Source: Duganella lactea
GTDB taxonomy: Bacteria; Pseudomonadota; Gammaproteobacteria; Burkholderiales; Burkholderiaceae_D
Reading direction: 5' to 3'
Assembly: GCF_009857505.1 (NCBI RefSeq)
Contig: NZ_WWCP01000010.1
Span: forward strand, 87,837 to 151,836
Length of the DNA stretch: 64,000 nucleotides
Shown here: positions 1 through 12,080 of the stretch, one piece after another
Layout of the letters: every line of letters starts with the position of its first letter
Numbering within the stretch: the stretch's first letter is position 1
The notes under the pieces: model-generated
The model's input: the letters and a program-made list of their open reading frames with translations, nothing else
The model's database searches: none
What the model was told of the DNA's origin: nothing
Translations under genes and position numbers: made by a program

Positions 1-1131
1 AAACAGAACATCCTCGGTGGCAGTTGCTCGCGCGTCTGTCCCACCGAAATCCTGTGCGAGGACGCCTGCGTGCGCAATCACGACGCCGAAGGGCAGCCGG
101 TGAAAATCGGCCTGTTGCAGCGCTATGCCATCGACAACATGAAGCTGGAAGAGCACCCGTTCAAACGCGGCCCATCGACCGGCAAGAAGATCGCCGTGGT
201 CGGCGCCGGCCCTGCGGGCCTGTCGTGCGCGCACCGGCTGGCGATGCTGGGCAATGAGGTGGTGATCTACGAAGCGAAGGAGAAATCCGGCGGCCTCAAT
301 GAATACGGCATCGCCAAGTACAAGCTGACCGACAACTTCGCACAGAAGGAAGTTGATTTCCTGTTGCAGATCGGCGGCATCAGCATCAAGCATGGCCAGA
401 CGCTGGGCGTGAACCTGCAACTGCGCGACCTGCATACCAATTACGACGCGGTGTTCCTCGGCCTCGGCCTCGGCGCCAGCAAGCAGATCGGCCTGACCGG
501 CGAGGATGCGCCAGGGCTGCTCGCCGCAGTGGACTACATCGCCGCGCTGCGCCAGGCGGATGATCTGAGCAAGTTGCCGGTACCGGCGCGCGCCATCGTC
601 ATCGGCGCCGGCAACACCGCCATCGACATGGCGGTGCAGATCCAGCGCCTTGGCGCGGATGACGTCACGCTGGTCTACCGTCGCGGCTTCGAGGCCATGA
701 GCGCCACCGAACACGAACAGCATATCGCCAAGGAGAATCAGGTTCGCATGCGCACCTGGGCGCAGCCGCAACAGGTGCTGCTGGATGCGGACGGACGCGT
801 GCAAGGCATGCGCTTCGAGAAGACCGCGCTGGTCAACGGCCGACTGGCCGGCACCGGCGAAACGTTTGACATCGCCGCCGACGCCATCTTCAAGGCCATC
901 GGCCAGGGCCTGGAGGAGACCAGCATCAGCGACCCGCTGGCGACAACCCTGAAACGCGATGGCGACAAGATCCATGTCGATCCGCAGTTCCGCACCTTCC
1001 TGCCGCGCATTTACGCCGGCGGCGATTGCGTGGCGCCGGGACAAGACCTGACCGTGCAGGCGGTTCAACACGGCAAGCTGGCGGCACACGCCATTCATCA
1101 CGACATCAATGGTCTGAAGGAGGCTGCATAA
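1..1131 (+). CDS. preT: NAD-dependent dihydropyrimidine dehydrogenase subunit PreT (5' end cut by window edge)
   Basis: The reading frame is open from base 1, so the gene starts upstream of the window. With PreA it reduces uracil or thymine to the 5,6-dihydro base with NADH, the first step of reductive pyrimidine breakdown. PreT is the FAD/NAD electron-input subunit. The N-terminal cysteine cluster (CSRVCPTEILCEDAC) that binds 4Fe-4S in GltD/DPD-like proteins is visible, followed by a Rossmann FAD motif (VVGAGPAGLSCA), a second nucleotide motif (VIGAGNTAIDMA) and the C-terminal FAD motif (YAGGDC). The stop overlaps the preA start by one base (TAATG), which suggests translational coupling. Family identity is clear; the missing part is probably under 100 codons. 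Confidence 0.93.
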   Translation, partial: KQNILGGSCSRVCPTEILCEDACVRNHDAEGQPVKIGLLQRYAIDNMKLEEHPFKRGPSTGKKIAVVGAGPAGLSCAHRLAMLGNEVVIYEAKEKSGGLNEYGIAKYKLTDNFAQKEVDFLLQIGGISIKHGQTLGVNLQLRDLHTNYDAVFLGLGLGASKQIGLTGEDAPGLLAAVDYIAALRQADDLSKLPVPARAIVIGAGNTAIDMAVQIQRLGADDVTLVYRRGFEAMSATEHEQHIAKENQVRMRTWAQPQQVLLDADGRVQGMRFEKTALVNGRLAGTGETFDIAADAIFKAIGQGLEETSISDPLATTLKRDGDKIHVDPQFRTFLPRIYAGGDCVAPGQDLTVQAVQHGKLAAHAIHHDINGLKEAA

Positions 1132-2426
1132 TGGCTGATCTGAGCATAGAATTCTGCGGCATCAAATCCATCAATCCGTTCTGGCTGGCCTCCGCGCCGC
1201 CGACGGACAAGGCCTACAACGTGGTGCGCGCATTTGAGGCCGGTTGGGGCGGCGTGGTATGGAAAACACTGGGTGAGGACCCCGCCGCCGTCAACGTGTC
1301 GTCGCGCTATTCGGCGCATTACGGCAAGAACCGCGAAGTCCTCGGCTTCAATAACATCGAGCTGATTACCGATCGTTCGCTGGAGCTGAACCTGCAGGAG
1401 ATTACGCAGGTGAAGAAGGACTGGCCGGACCGCGTGATCATCGTCTCGCTGATGCTGCCGTGCGAGGAGCGCCTGTGGGCCGATATCCTGCCGCAGGTGG
1501 AGGCCACCGGCGCCGATGGTATCGAGCTCAATTTCGGCTGCCCGCACGGCATGCCCGAACGCGGCATGGGCGCGGCGGTGGGGCAGGTGCCCGAATACGT
1601 GGAGATGGTCACGCGCTGGTGCAAGCAGCACACCAGGCTGCCCGTGATCGTCAAGCTGACGCCGAACATCACCGATGTGCGCGCGCCGGCCCGCGCGGCC
1701 AAGGCGGGCGGCGCGGATGCGGTCTCGCTGATCAATACCATCAACTCCATCACGCACCTGGACCTGGACCAGATGGTGGCCTTTCCGATTGTCGGCGGCG
1801 CCAGCACGCACGGCGGCTACTGCGGTTCGGCGGTGAAGCCGATTGCGCTGAACATGGTGGCCGAGATCGCGCGCGATCCGTTGACGGCTGGGTTGCCGAT
1901 TTCCGGCATCGGCGGCATCGGCAACTGGCGCGATGCGGCGGAGTTCATCGCGCTGGGTTCCGGCTGCGTGCAGGTCTGCACGGCGGCGATGCTGCATGGT
2001 TTCCGCATCGTTGAAGAGATGAAGGATGGCCTGTCGCGCTGGATGGACCAGAAAGGCTACCAGAGCATCGCGGAATTCTCGGGCAAGGCCGTGCCCAATA
2101 CGACCGACTGGAAATACCTGAACATGAATTACAAGGTGATCGCGCAGATCAACCAGGACGACTGCATCAAGTGCGGCCGCTGCTACGTCGCTTGCGAGGA
2201 CACGTCGCACCAGTCGATCAATCAACTGGTCGATGCGGCGACAGGCACGCGTACCTATGAAGTCAACCAAGAGGAGTGCGTTGGGTGTAATCTGTGCGAG
2301 ATCACCTGTCCGGTGCAGGGCTGCATTACGATGGTGCCGCAGGATACCGGCAAGCCTTATATGAACTGGACGCAGGACCCGCGCAATCCGCGCGCGGAGA
2401 AGGTGGCGGCCGGGCAGGTGGCATAG
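1131..2426 (+). CDS. preA: NAD-dependent dihydropyrimidine dehydrogenase subunit PreA
   Basis: Catalytic subunit of the two-part bacterial dihydropyrimidine dehydrogenase. Residues 1 to about 310 form a dihydroorotate-dehydrogenase-like FMN barrel, with FGCPHGM near the pyrimidine site and a glycine-rich ISGIGGIGNW phosphate-binding segment. A C-terminal ferredoxin domain holds two 4Fe-4S clusters: CIKCGRCYVAC from residue 345 and CVGCNLCEITCP from residue 383. At 431 aa it has the normal length. An ATG at 1131 overlapping the preT stop was chosen; the open frame extends further upstream inside preT, but that part is out of register with any known PreA N-terminus. Electrons should flow NADH, PreT FAD, Fe-S clusters, PreA FMN, pyrimidine. 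Confidence 0.95.
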   Translation: MADLSIEFCGIKSINPFWLASAPPTDKAYNVVRAFEAGWGGVVWKTLGEDPAAVNVSSRYSAHYGKNREVLGFNNIELITDRSLELNLQEITQVKKDWPDRVIIVSLMLPCEERLWADILPQVEATGADGIELNFGCPHGMPERGMGAAVGQVPEYVEMVTRWCKQHTRLPVIVKLTPNITDVRAPARAAKAGGADAVSLINTINSITHLDLDQMVAFPIVGGASTHGGYCGSAVKPIALNMVAEIARDPLTAGLPISGIGGIGNWRDAAEFIALGSGCVQVCTAAMLHGFRIVEEMKDGLSRWMDQKGYQSIAEFSGKAVPNTTDWKYLNMNYKVIAQINQDDCIKCGRCYVACEDTSHQSINQLVDAATGTRTYEVNQEECVGCNLCEITCPVQGCITMVPQDTGKPYMNWTQDPRNPRAEKVAAGQVA

Positions 2427-2477
2427 GTACGAAAATTGCAGCATTGAAGGAATCACTCAACCTTTTGGGAGTATGCC

Positions 2478-5378
<2,901 letters not shown>

Positions 5379-5379
<1 letters not shown>

Positions 5380-6605
5380 TGAAAATTAATGGTGAGCGCC
5401 TGTGGGCGTCTTTGATGGAACTGGCGAAGATCGGCGCGACGGAAAAGGGCGGCGTCAAGCGCCTGGCGCTGACCGACCTGGATAAACAAGGCCGCGACCT
5501 GGTAGTCGGCTGGGGCAAGCAGGCCGGCATGTCGGTCACTATTGACCAGATCGGCAACGTCTTCATGCGCCGCGACGGCACCAACAACGCACTGCCGCCG
5601 GTAATGACCGGCAGCCATATCGACACCCAGCCGACCGGCGGCAAGTTCGATGGCAACTACGGCGTGCTGGCCGGCCTGGAAGTGGTGCGCACGCTGAACG
5701 ATTTGAACATCAAGACCGAAGCGCCGATCGAAGTGGCCTTCTGGACCAACGAGGAAGGCTCGCGCTTCGTGCCGGTGATGATGGGCTCTGGCGTGTTCTG
5801 TGGCGCCTTTTCGCTGGAGACCGCATATGCCGCGCGTGACGTCGATGGCAAGTCGGTCGGCGACGAGCTGGAACGCATCGGCTATAAAGGCACGCAGGTG
5901 CCCGGTGACCATCCGATCGGCGCGTATTTTGAAACGCACATCGAACAAGGCCCGGTTCTGGAAGATGCCGATAAAGTGATCGGCGTGGTACCGGCCGTGA
6001 TGGGACTCTCCTGGTACGACTGCGTGGTCACAGGCATGGAAGCCCACGCCGGCCCGACGCCGATGGGGCTGCGCAAGGACGCGCTACAGGTGTCCACAAA
6101 AATCATGCAGGAAGTCGTCGCCATCGCCAACCGCTATCCACCGTATGGGCGGGGCACGGTCGGCATGGTGCAGGTGTTCCCGAACAGCCGTAACGTCATC
6201 CCCGGTGAAGTCAAATTCAGTATCGATCTGCGTAACGTGAACGATGAGCTGCTCAACACCATGCATGAAGAGATGCTGGCCTTCATTGACAAGATGCGCG
6301 GCGAAAGCGGCCTGAAGATATCCGTCGAGCGCGTCTCCTACTATCCTCCGTGCCCGTTCCACCCGGAGTGCGTGGACGCGGTACGCAACGCCACCGCAAA
6401 ACTCGGCTACTCGACCATGGACGTGGTCTCCGGCGCCGGTCACGACGCCATCTACGCCGCCCGCCTGGCGCCCGCCGGCATGATCTTCGTGCCTTGCAAG
6501 GACGGCATCAGCCACAACGAAATCGAGGATGCAAAATCCGAGCATCTGGAAGCCGGCTGCAACGTTCTGTTGCACGCGATGCTGGAGCGCGCCGGCGTCG
6601 TTTGA
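5379..6605 (+). CDS. Zn-dependent N-carbamoyl-beta-alanine amidohydrolase (M20 / HyuC family)
   Basis: Probably removes the carbamoyl group from N-carbamoyl-beta-alanine, releasing beta-alanine, CO2 and ammonia (third step of reductive pyrimidine catabolism). The 408-aa protein belongs to the M20/M28-like amidase group shared by beta-ureidopropionase, L-carbamoylase and allantoate amidohydrolase. It shows the metal motif GSHIDTQPTGGKFDG, the NEEGSRF segment and the dimerisation-domain substrate motif AHAGPTPM. Family similarity alone cannot separate the three activities; the position directly after dihydropyrimidinase, with TAATG overlap, favours ureidopropionase. The window holds a second paralogue fused to UraD at 7981-9741, which suits allantoate better. 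Confidence 0.88.
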
Positions 6606-6637
6606 CCGTCGCGCGGGGCCGGTGCATACTGCTTCGC

Positions 6638-7999
6638 ATGCATACCGATCCCCAGCAAGCCTATCAAGATGCCAACGAGCGCCTGGCCGCCGGCGACCAT
6701 GCCGGCGCCGAGGCGAGTTATCTGCAAGCGCTGGCATTGCAGCCCTGGCATGCGGCGGCGCGCGCCAACCTTGGATACCTGAAGGAGCAGCAGGGCGCCG
6801 CGGCGGAGGCGGAGTTTCATTATCTGCAGGCGCTGGCGCTGATGCCGGATCACCCGCAGCTCTATCAGAATCTCGGCGCGTTGCTGCTGAAGGAGAAGCG
6901 CTTTGCCGAATCCGAAACGGCGCTGCGCACGGCGGTGGAGTGTGCATCCGATTCGGCGTCCGCCTGGAATATGCTGGGCGCGCTGCTGGCGTGTACCCAT
7001 CGCGAGGCGGAGGGCGAGGCTTGCTACCGCGAAGCGCTGGCGCTGGAGCCGGAACATGCGCGCACCCAGTTCAACCTGAGTTACCTGCTGCTGCGTCAGG
7101 GACGTTTCGAGGAAGGCTGGCGCATGCTGGACGCGCGCTGGCAGTTCGATCATTTTCCGCTGTCGTTTGATTGTCCGTTCTGGGAAGGCGAGGCGCTGGC
7201 CGGCAAGACGATCGTGCTGGGACTGGAGGCGGGCCACGGCGACATGATCCACTTTGCGCGTTACGTGCCTTTGCTGAAGCGGCGTGGCGCGGCGCGCGTG
7301 GATGTGGTCTGCCATCCGGCTTTACAGCGGCTGTTTGCGTCGCTGCCTGGCGTGGACCGCGTCCATGCGTTGGGCGAGAAGCTGCCGCAGGATTGGGACT
7401 ACTGGACGCGGCCCATGCGCTTGGCGGGATTGTTCAACACAGACCTAGCGATGATTCCGGCGGAGGTGCCGTATTTGCGCGCACAACCGGAGCATTGGCG
7501 TGGCGCGCTGCCCCGGCATGGCTTGCGCGTCGGCCTGGCGTGGCGCGGCAATGCCAACTTCGAGAATGACGCCGACCGCTCCTTGCCTTCGTTGATGACG
7601 CTTGCGCCGCTGGCGGCCATCGATGCGCATTTCGTCAGCTTGCAGAAGGGCGCTGGTGAGGCAGAGGCATTGCAGCCACCAAGCGGCATGTCGCTGCTTG
7701 CCATCGGCGCGCAGCTAGCTGATTTTGCGGAGACCGCAGCGGTCATCGCCGATCTGGATCTGGTGATCAGCGTCGATACGGCGGTGGCGCATCTTGCCGG
7801 CGCGCTGGGCAAGCCTTGCTGGCTGCTGCTGCCTGATTATCGCTGCGACTGGCGCTGGATGGCGGAGCGCGGCGACACGCCGTGGTATCCGACTATGCGG
7901 CTATTCCGCCAGCAGCCGGGCGGTGGCTGGGCGCCGGTGATCGCGGAGGTGGCGGCCGCGCTGGCACGATGGACGCCCGTTCAAGCGCGATCACTGTGA
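6638..7999 (+). CDS. TPR-repeat protein with a glycosyltransferase-9-like C-terminus
   Basis: The 453-aa protein has at least four tetratricopeptide repeats in residues 1 to about 160 (for example AEASYLQALALQPWHAAARAN), ending in the RFEEGWRMLDARW segment typical of this group. The C-terminal half resembles the ADP-heptose/GT9 fold, with the characteristic SVDTAVAHLAGALGKP segment and a PDYRCDWRW stretch. Such proteins are common and poorly characterised in proteobacteria; a role in glycan or protein modification is inference. The ATG at 6638 was chosen because upstream in-frame codons lie in the previous gene. The last 19 bases overlap the oppositely oriented UraD-AllC gene. No functional link to either catabolic neighbour is evident. 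Confidence 0.8.
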   Translation: MHTDPQQAYQDANERLAAGDHAGAEASYLQALALQPWHAAARANLGYLKEQQGAAAEAEFHYLQALALMPDHPQLYQNLGALLLKEKRFAESETALRTAVECASDSASAWNMLGALLACTHREAEGEACYREALALEPEHARTQFNLSYLLLRQGRFEEGWRMLDARWQFDHFPLSFDCPFWEGEALAGKTIVLGLEAGHGDMIHFARYVPLLKRRGAARVDVVCHPALQRLFASLPGVDRVHALGEKLPQDWDYWTRPMRLAGLFNTDLAMIPAEVPYLRAQPEHWRGALPRHGLRVGLAWRGNANFENDADRSLPSLMTLAPLAAIDAHFVSLQKGAGEAEALQPPSGMSLLAIGAQLADFAETAAVIADLDLVISVDTAVAHLAGALGKPCWLLLPDYRCDWRWMAERGDTPWYPTMRLFRQQPGGGWAPVIAEVAAALARWTPVQARSL

Positions 8000-9741
8000 T
8001 AGTTGCGCAGGAAGTCCAGCAGCACACGGGCGGCGATGTCGGCGTCGTCGGCCGTCATGGTTTCCAGCGGATTGTGGCTGATACCGCCATTGCCGCAGCG
8101 CGTGAACAGCATGGCGACATCGGTGATGGCAGCCATCGCCATGGCGTCATGGCCGGCGCCGGACAGCAGCTCGAAACGTGGCAGGGCGGCGCGTTCGATG
8201 GCGTCGCCGAACTGCCGCATCAGGCGCGACGCGCACGGTGCCGCGCTGGCATCCAGCAGCAGCTGTAGCGTGTATTCGATCTGGCGGCGCGCGCAGATGG
8301 CGGCGATGCCGTCCAAGATGTCCTTCACGGCGGCCTGGCGCACGGCGTCGTCGGCGGCGCGAATGTCGAGCGAAAGCTTGCAGGCGCCGGGGACGACGTT
8401 GACCGAGCCGCCTGGCACCTGCAACTGCCCGACCGTGCCAACCAGCGACGGCGCCTGTGCGCAGCGCTGTTCGAGCAGCAGCACGATTTCGGCGGCGGCG
8501 GCGGCGGCGTCCTTGCGCATCGTCATCGGCGTGGTGCCGGCGTGGCTGGCCAGCCCGGTCAGTTCGAGCAGATAGCGTGAGCTGCCGGCGATGGCGGTGA
8601 CCACGCCCAGCGGCAGGTCACGCTCCAGCAGCACCGGGCCTTGTTCGATATGCACTTCCACAAAGCCCAGCAGGTCGGCGGGATCGCGGGCGATGGCGGG
8701 GATGCGCGCGATGTCATGGCCGGCGGCCAGCAGCGCCTCGCGCATGCTGACACCATCGGCGTCGGTCTGCTCCAGCAGCGACAGGTCGAAGCGGCCCGTC
8801 ACCGCGGTGCTGCCGAGGAAGGTGCTCTTGAAACGCACGCCTTCTTCTTCGGCGAAACCGACGACCTCAAAATTGAACGGCAGCTTTTCGCCGCGCGCGT
8901 GCAGATGGCGCGCGATGGCAATCGGCAGCAGAATGCCGAGGCGCCCGTCGTACTTGCCGCCGTTGCGCACGGTGTCGTAGTGCGAGCCGGTCATCAGGGT
9001 TTTGGCGCCGGGCGTGTCGCAACGGTAGATGCCGACCACGTTGCCGACGGCGTCTATGTGCGCATCCATGCCGGCCGCGCGCATCCACTCCAGCAGTTGC
9101 GTGGCGGTCTTGCGGTGGGCTGGTGTCATGTAGGCGCAGGTCAGGGCGTCTTCGTCGTCGCTCCACGCGGCCAGGTCTTCGCTCCATTGCATGATGGCCG
9201 GGCCGAATTCCAGCTGCACGGACAGCAGGTCGTTGAGGCGGATTTCGGCGATGCGCTTGATCTGGCGGAGGCATTCGGCGATTTCGTCGGCACGCTGATT
9301 CTTCAGGCGGCGCGCGAAAGTGGAGATGACCACCTGGCGCGTGAGCCCTTGTCCGGTCGGCCCTTTGACGGCGAGGATGAACGGAAAGCCGAACCTGGCG
9401 TTGTAGTTGGCATTCAGCTGATGCAGCGTGGCGAATTCCTCGGCGCTGCACAGGTGCAGGCCGGACTTGGCCTGCTCGCTGGTCGATTCGGCGGTCAGTT
9501 GTCCGGCCACGGCGGCCTTGCCGGTCAGTTCCGGGTGGGCGCGGATCAGGCCCAGTTGCTCATCCAGCGTGGCGGCGCTGACCACGTCCTGCAAGGCCAG
9601 CTTCAAGGCGGCCAGGCTGGCGAACGGCCGCCGTGCGGCGGCGCGTTCCGGTATCCATGGCGAGTGCTCGTAAATGCCGCGCAGGCGGTCGACGAAGGTG
9701 GCGCTGTCGCAGCTGTTCAGTTCAGAGAGTGTCGTCATCAT
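7981..9741 (-). CDS. Bifunctional OHCU decarboxylase (UraD) - allantoate amidohydrolase (AllC) fusion
   Basis: Two enzymes of urate breakdown in one chain. Residues 1 to about 165 are a UraD domain, which converts 2-oxo-4-hydroxy-4-carboxy-5-ureidoimidazoline to S-allantoin. It carries the catalytic histidine in RAHPELTGKAA and the FGFPFILAVKG segment. From about residue 180 follows a complete M20-type amidohydrolase with metal motif GSHYDTVRNGGKYDG, FAEEEGVRF and ASHAGTTPMTMR, which fits allantoate amidohydrolase. Allantoinase, the step between the two activities, is not encoded in the window. The start was placed at the ATG ATG pair preceded by GGAG; two more in-frame ATGs lie 9 and 12 bases upstream (first at 9753). 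The 3' end overlaps the TPR gene by 19 bases. Confidence 0.9.
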   Translation of the reverse strand: MMTTLSELNSCDSATFVDRLRGIYEHSPWIPERAAARRPFASLAALKLALQDVVSAATLDEQLGLIRAHPELTGKAAVAGQLTAESTSEQAKSGLHLCSAEEFATLHQLNANYNARFGFPFILAVKGPTGQGLTRQVVISTFARRLKNQRADEIAECLRQIKRIAEIRLNDLLSVQLEFGPAIMQWSEDLAAWSDDEDALTCAYMTPAHRKTATQLLEWMRAAGMDAHIDAVGNVVGIYRCDTPGAKTLMTGSHYDTVRNGGKYDGRLGILLPIAIARHLHARGEKLPFNFEVVGFAEEEGVRFKSTFLGSTAVTGRFDLSLLEQTDADGVSMREALLAAGHDIARIPAIARDPADLLGFVEVHIEQGPVLLERDLPLGVVTAIAGSSRYLLELTGLASHAGTTPMTMRKDAAAAAAEIVLLLEQRCAQAPSLVGTVGQLQVPGGSVNVVPGACKLSLDIRAADDAVRQAAVKDILDGIAAICARRQIEYTLQLLLDASAAPCASRLMRQFGDAIERAALPRFELLSGAGHDAMAMAAITDVAMLFTRCGNGGISHNPLETMTADDADIAARVLLDFLRNYHSDRA

Positions 9742-9810
9742 GGACTCCATCATAACGCGCCAGAACCGCCGCGATATATGCGGTATGCGGTACGGTTTAT
9801 ATGGTTGCGC

Positions 9811-10749
9811 TTAATTCTGTGTGAGTGCTTTGGCGGCGGCGGTGACTTGCTCGCGCAGCCATTTGTGTTCCGGCGCCTGGTGCACCCGCTCGTGCCACAG
9901 CTGGTAGAAACGCATCGCCGGGAACTTGACCGGCACGGTGAACTTTTTCAGTCCCATCTGCTTTTCGTAGTGGCGCACGAACTGGCTGCCGGTGGTCAGC
10001 ATCAGGTCCGTCTGCGCCAGCATGTTGGGGATCAGGCCGAAGTAGGCCGATTCCACCACCACGTTGCGCTGCAGGCCCTGGCGCTCCAGATAATCGTCGA
10101 TGACGCCGAGGTAGCCGGGCAGGATCTGCGTTGGCGCCACGTGCGGCAGCGTGAGGTAGTCGTCCATCGTCATCTTGTCGCTGTCGGTGCGCAGCGCGTA
10201 GGGCGCGTCGGCGCGCATCACGCACACAATCGGGTCCTCGAACAGCTTGGACATGTGCAGGTGCTCGGGCGGCTCTTCCCAGTTGGCGATGACCAGGTCC
10301 ATATCGCCATCCGACAGCAGGCGCACGTAGTCCGATCCCGGCCCCAGACCGTGAATCTTGATGCGGCTGTTGGGCGAGCCGCGTCGCAGCAGCGCGACCA
10401 GATTGGGCAGGAACTGGCTGTCCAGATAATCCGGCGCGGCGACGTGAAAGGTGCGCGCCTCTTGCTGTGGCATGAAAGCTGCCTTCTTCAGGAACAGGTT
10501 CTCGGTTTCATCGAGAATGCGCTTTGCTGGTGCAAGCAGGCTTTCACCATGCTGGGTTGGCACCATGCCGCGCGCACCACGCACCAAAAGCGGATCGCCG
10601 GTCAGCTCGCGCAGCTTGCGCAGCGAGGCCGAGATCGAGGGCTGCGGCTGATTCAGTTTCAGCGCCACGCGGGAGACATTTTTCTCAACCAGCAGCAGGT
10701 AGAGAATGCGGATCAGGTGAAGGTCCAGGTGTTGCGGCAAAGCGGACAT
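9811..10749 (-). CDS. LysR-family transcriptional regulator of the urate/ureide block
   Basis: A 312-aa LysR-type regulator. The winged helix-turn-helix is in residues 5-65 (KNVSRVALKLNQPQPSISAS as recognition region), followed by the effector-binding domain (NodD-like subgroup, with a HGESLLAPAKRILDE linker). It is transcribed in the same direction as, and just upstream of, the UraD-AllC fusion, and divergently from puuD across a 117-base AT-rich gap (10750-10866). That gap is the expected site for a LysR operator controlling both sides; no single convincing T-N11-A box was resolved by eye. A urate-pathway intermediate is the likely inducer, by position only. Confidence 0.88.
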   Translation of the reverse strand: MSALPQHLDLHLIRILYLLLVEKNVSRVALKLNQPQPSISASLRKLRELTGDPLLVRGARGMVPTQHGESLLAPAKRILDETENLFLKKAAFMPQQEARTFHVAAPDYLDSQFLPNLVALLRRGSPNSRIKIHGLGPGSDYVRLLSDGDMDLVIANWEEPPEHLHMSKLFEDPIVCVMRADAPYALRTDSDKMTMDDYLTLPHVAPTQILPGYLGVIDDYLERQGLQRNVVVESAYFGLIPNMLAQTDLMLTTGSQFVRHYEKQMGLKKFTVPVKFPAMRFYQLWHERVHQAPEHKWLREQVTAAAKALTQN

Positions 10750-10866
10750 GTGTTGGAGTCGTTTATACGGAAATGAATATGTTTAATATACTCCAATGTT
10801 CATGTGGCAGGAATCAAATCCGTTTATCTTCTGTAAATTAGCCACATTATTGACTTCTGAAACAGC

Positions 10867-12069
10867 ATGGAATACCTGATCCCTTATGGCCTCGAATGGG
10901 CTAACCTGCTCGTGCGCTGGCTGCACATCATCACCGGCATCGCCTGGATAGGCGCTTCGTTCTATTTTGTGTGGCTGGATAATTCGATCCGTCCGCCGGC
11001 GCCGGGCTCGGAGTTGGCGAAGAAGGGCGTCTCGGGCGAGCTGTGGGCGGTGCATGGCGGCGGCTTTTACAATCCGCAGAAGTATCTGGTGGCGCCGGCC
11101 GAGCTGCCGAAGGAGCTGCACTGGTTTAAATGGGAGGCTTATTCCACCTGGCTGTCCGGCATCGCACTGCTGACCATCGCCTACTACTTCAACGCGCAGG
11201 CGATGATGATCGACAAGCAGGTGGCCGACATCAGCAGCCTGCAGGCGGTGGGCATCGGCATCGGCACGCTGGTCGTTGGCTGGACGGTGTATGACCTGCT
11301 GTGCCGGTCGCCGCTGGGCAAGCATGATTTGTGGTTCGGTGTGGTGATTTTCCTGCTGATTACGGCGGCGGCGTATGGCCTGACGCATGTGCTGAGCGGG
11401 CGCGCCGCCTATATCCATGTCGGTGCGCTGATCGGCACCATCATGGTCGGCAATGTGCTGATGCTGATTATTCCCGGCCAGCGCAAGATGGTCGAGGCCA
11501 TGTCGGCCGGCCGCATGCCGGATCCGGTGCACGGCCAGAAGGCCAAGCAGCGCAGTGTGCACAATAACTACTTTACGCTGCCGGTGCTGTTCATCATGAT
11601 CAGCAACCACTATGCGATGACGTACCGTCACCAGCATGCGTGGCTGGTGCTGGCGATGATCATGGCGGCCGGCGTTTTCATCCGCCACTTCTTCAATCTG
11701 CGCCACAAGGGCCGCGTGGAGTGGCGCTACCCCGCCATCGGCGTGGCGCTGCTGGCCGGCGTGGCGGTGGCGATCGCACCAGCCAGACCGGTCGCGGTTG
11801 CGGCGTCGGCGGCGCCGGAATTCGCCACGGTGAAAGCGGTGATCGATACGCGCTGTCTTGCCTGTCACGCGGCGCACCCTACGCAGCCCGGCTTCGCCGC
11901 CGCGCCACTGGGCGTGGCCTTCGACACACCCGAAGAGATTCATCAGAATGCGGAGAAAATTTACAAGCAGGTGGTGCAGACCAAGGCCATGCCGCTGGCT
12001 AACCTGACCAATATGACGGACGCCGAGCGGGCGCGGATCGCCGCATGGTACGAGGCCGGCGCAAAATGA
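10867..12069 (+). CDS. puuD: Membrane-bound urate hydroxylase PuuD with C-terminal cytochrome c motif
   Basis: Oxidises urate to 5-hydroxyisourate at the inner membrane, passing electrons to the respiratory chain instead of to O2 as soluble uricase does. The 400-aa protein has about eight hydrophobic segments in residues 1-300, beginning with the conserved LVRWLHIITGIAWIGASFYF histidine-containing helix. A periplasmic c-type haem domain follows, whose CLACH motif occupies residues 330-334. This architecture is that of PuuD described in Agrobacterium. The ATG at 10867 follows the LysR-puuD intergenic region. Its stop overlaps an in-frame ATG of the downstream M20 gene, so the two are co-transcribed. 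Confidence 0.93.
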   Translation: MEYLIPYGLEWANLLVRWLHIITGIAWIGASFYFVWLDNSIRPPAPGSELAKKGVSGELWAVHGGGFYNPQKYLVAPAELPKELHWFKWEAYSTWLSGIALLTIAYYFNAQAMMIDKQVADISSLQAVGIGIGTLVVGWTVYDLLCRSPLGKHDLWFGVVIFLLITAAAYGLTHVLSGRAAYIHVGALIGTIMVGNVLMLIIPGQRKMVEAMSAGRMPDPVHGQKAKQRSVHNNYFTLPVLFIMISNHYAMTYRHQHAWLVLAMIMAAGVFIRHFFNLRHKGRVEWRYPAIGVALLAGVAVAIAPARPVAVAASAAPEFATVKAVIDTRCLACHAAHPTQPGFAAAPLGVAFDTPEEIHQNAEKIYKQVVQTKAMPLANLTNMTDAERARIAAWYEAGAK

Positions 12070-12080
12070 AGGAACAAGCG

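Noticed and set aside
1098..2456. Long open frame on the - strand opposite preA (452 codons)
   Set aside because: Arg/His-rich composition of an antisense shadow caused by high GC; preA on the other strand has full family motifs.
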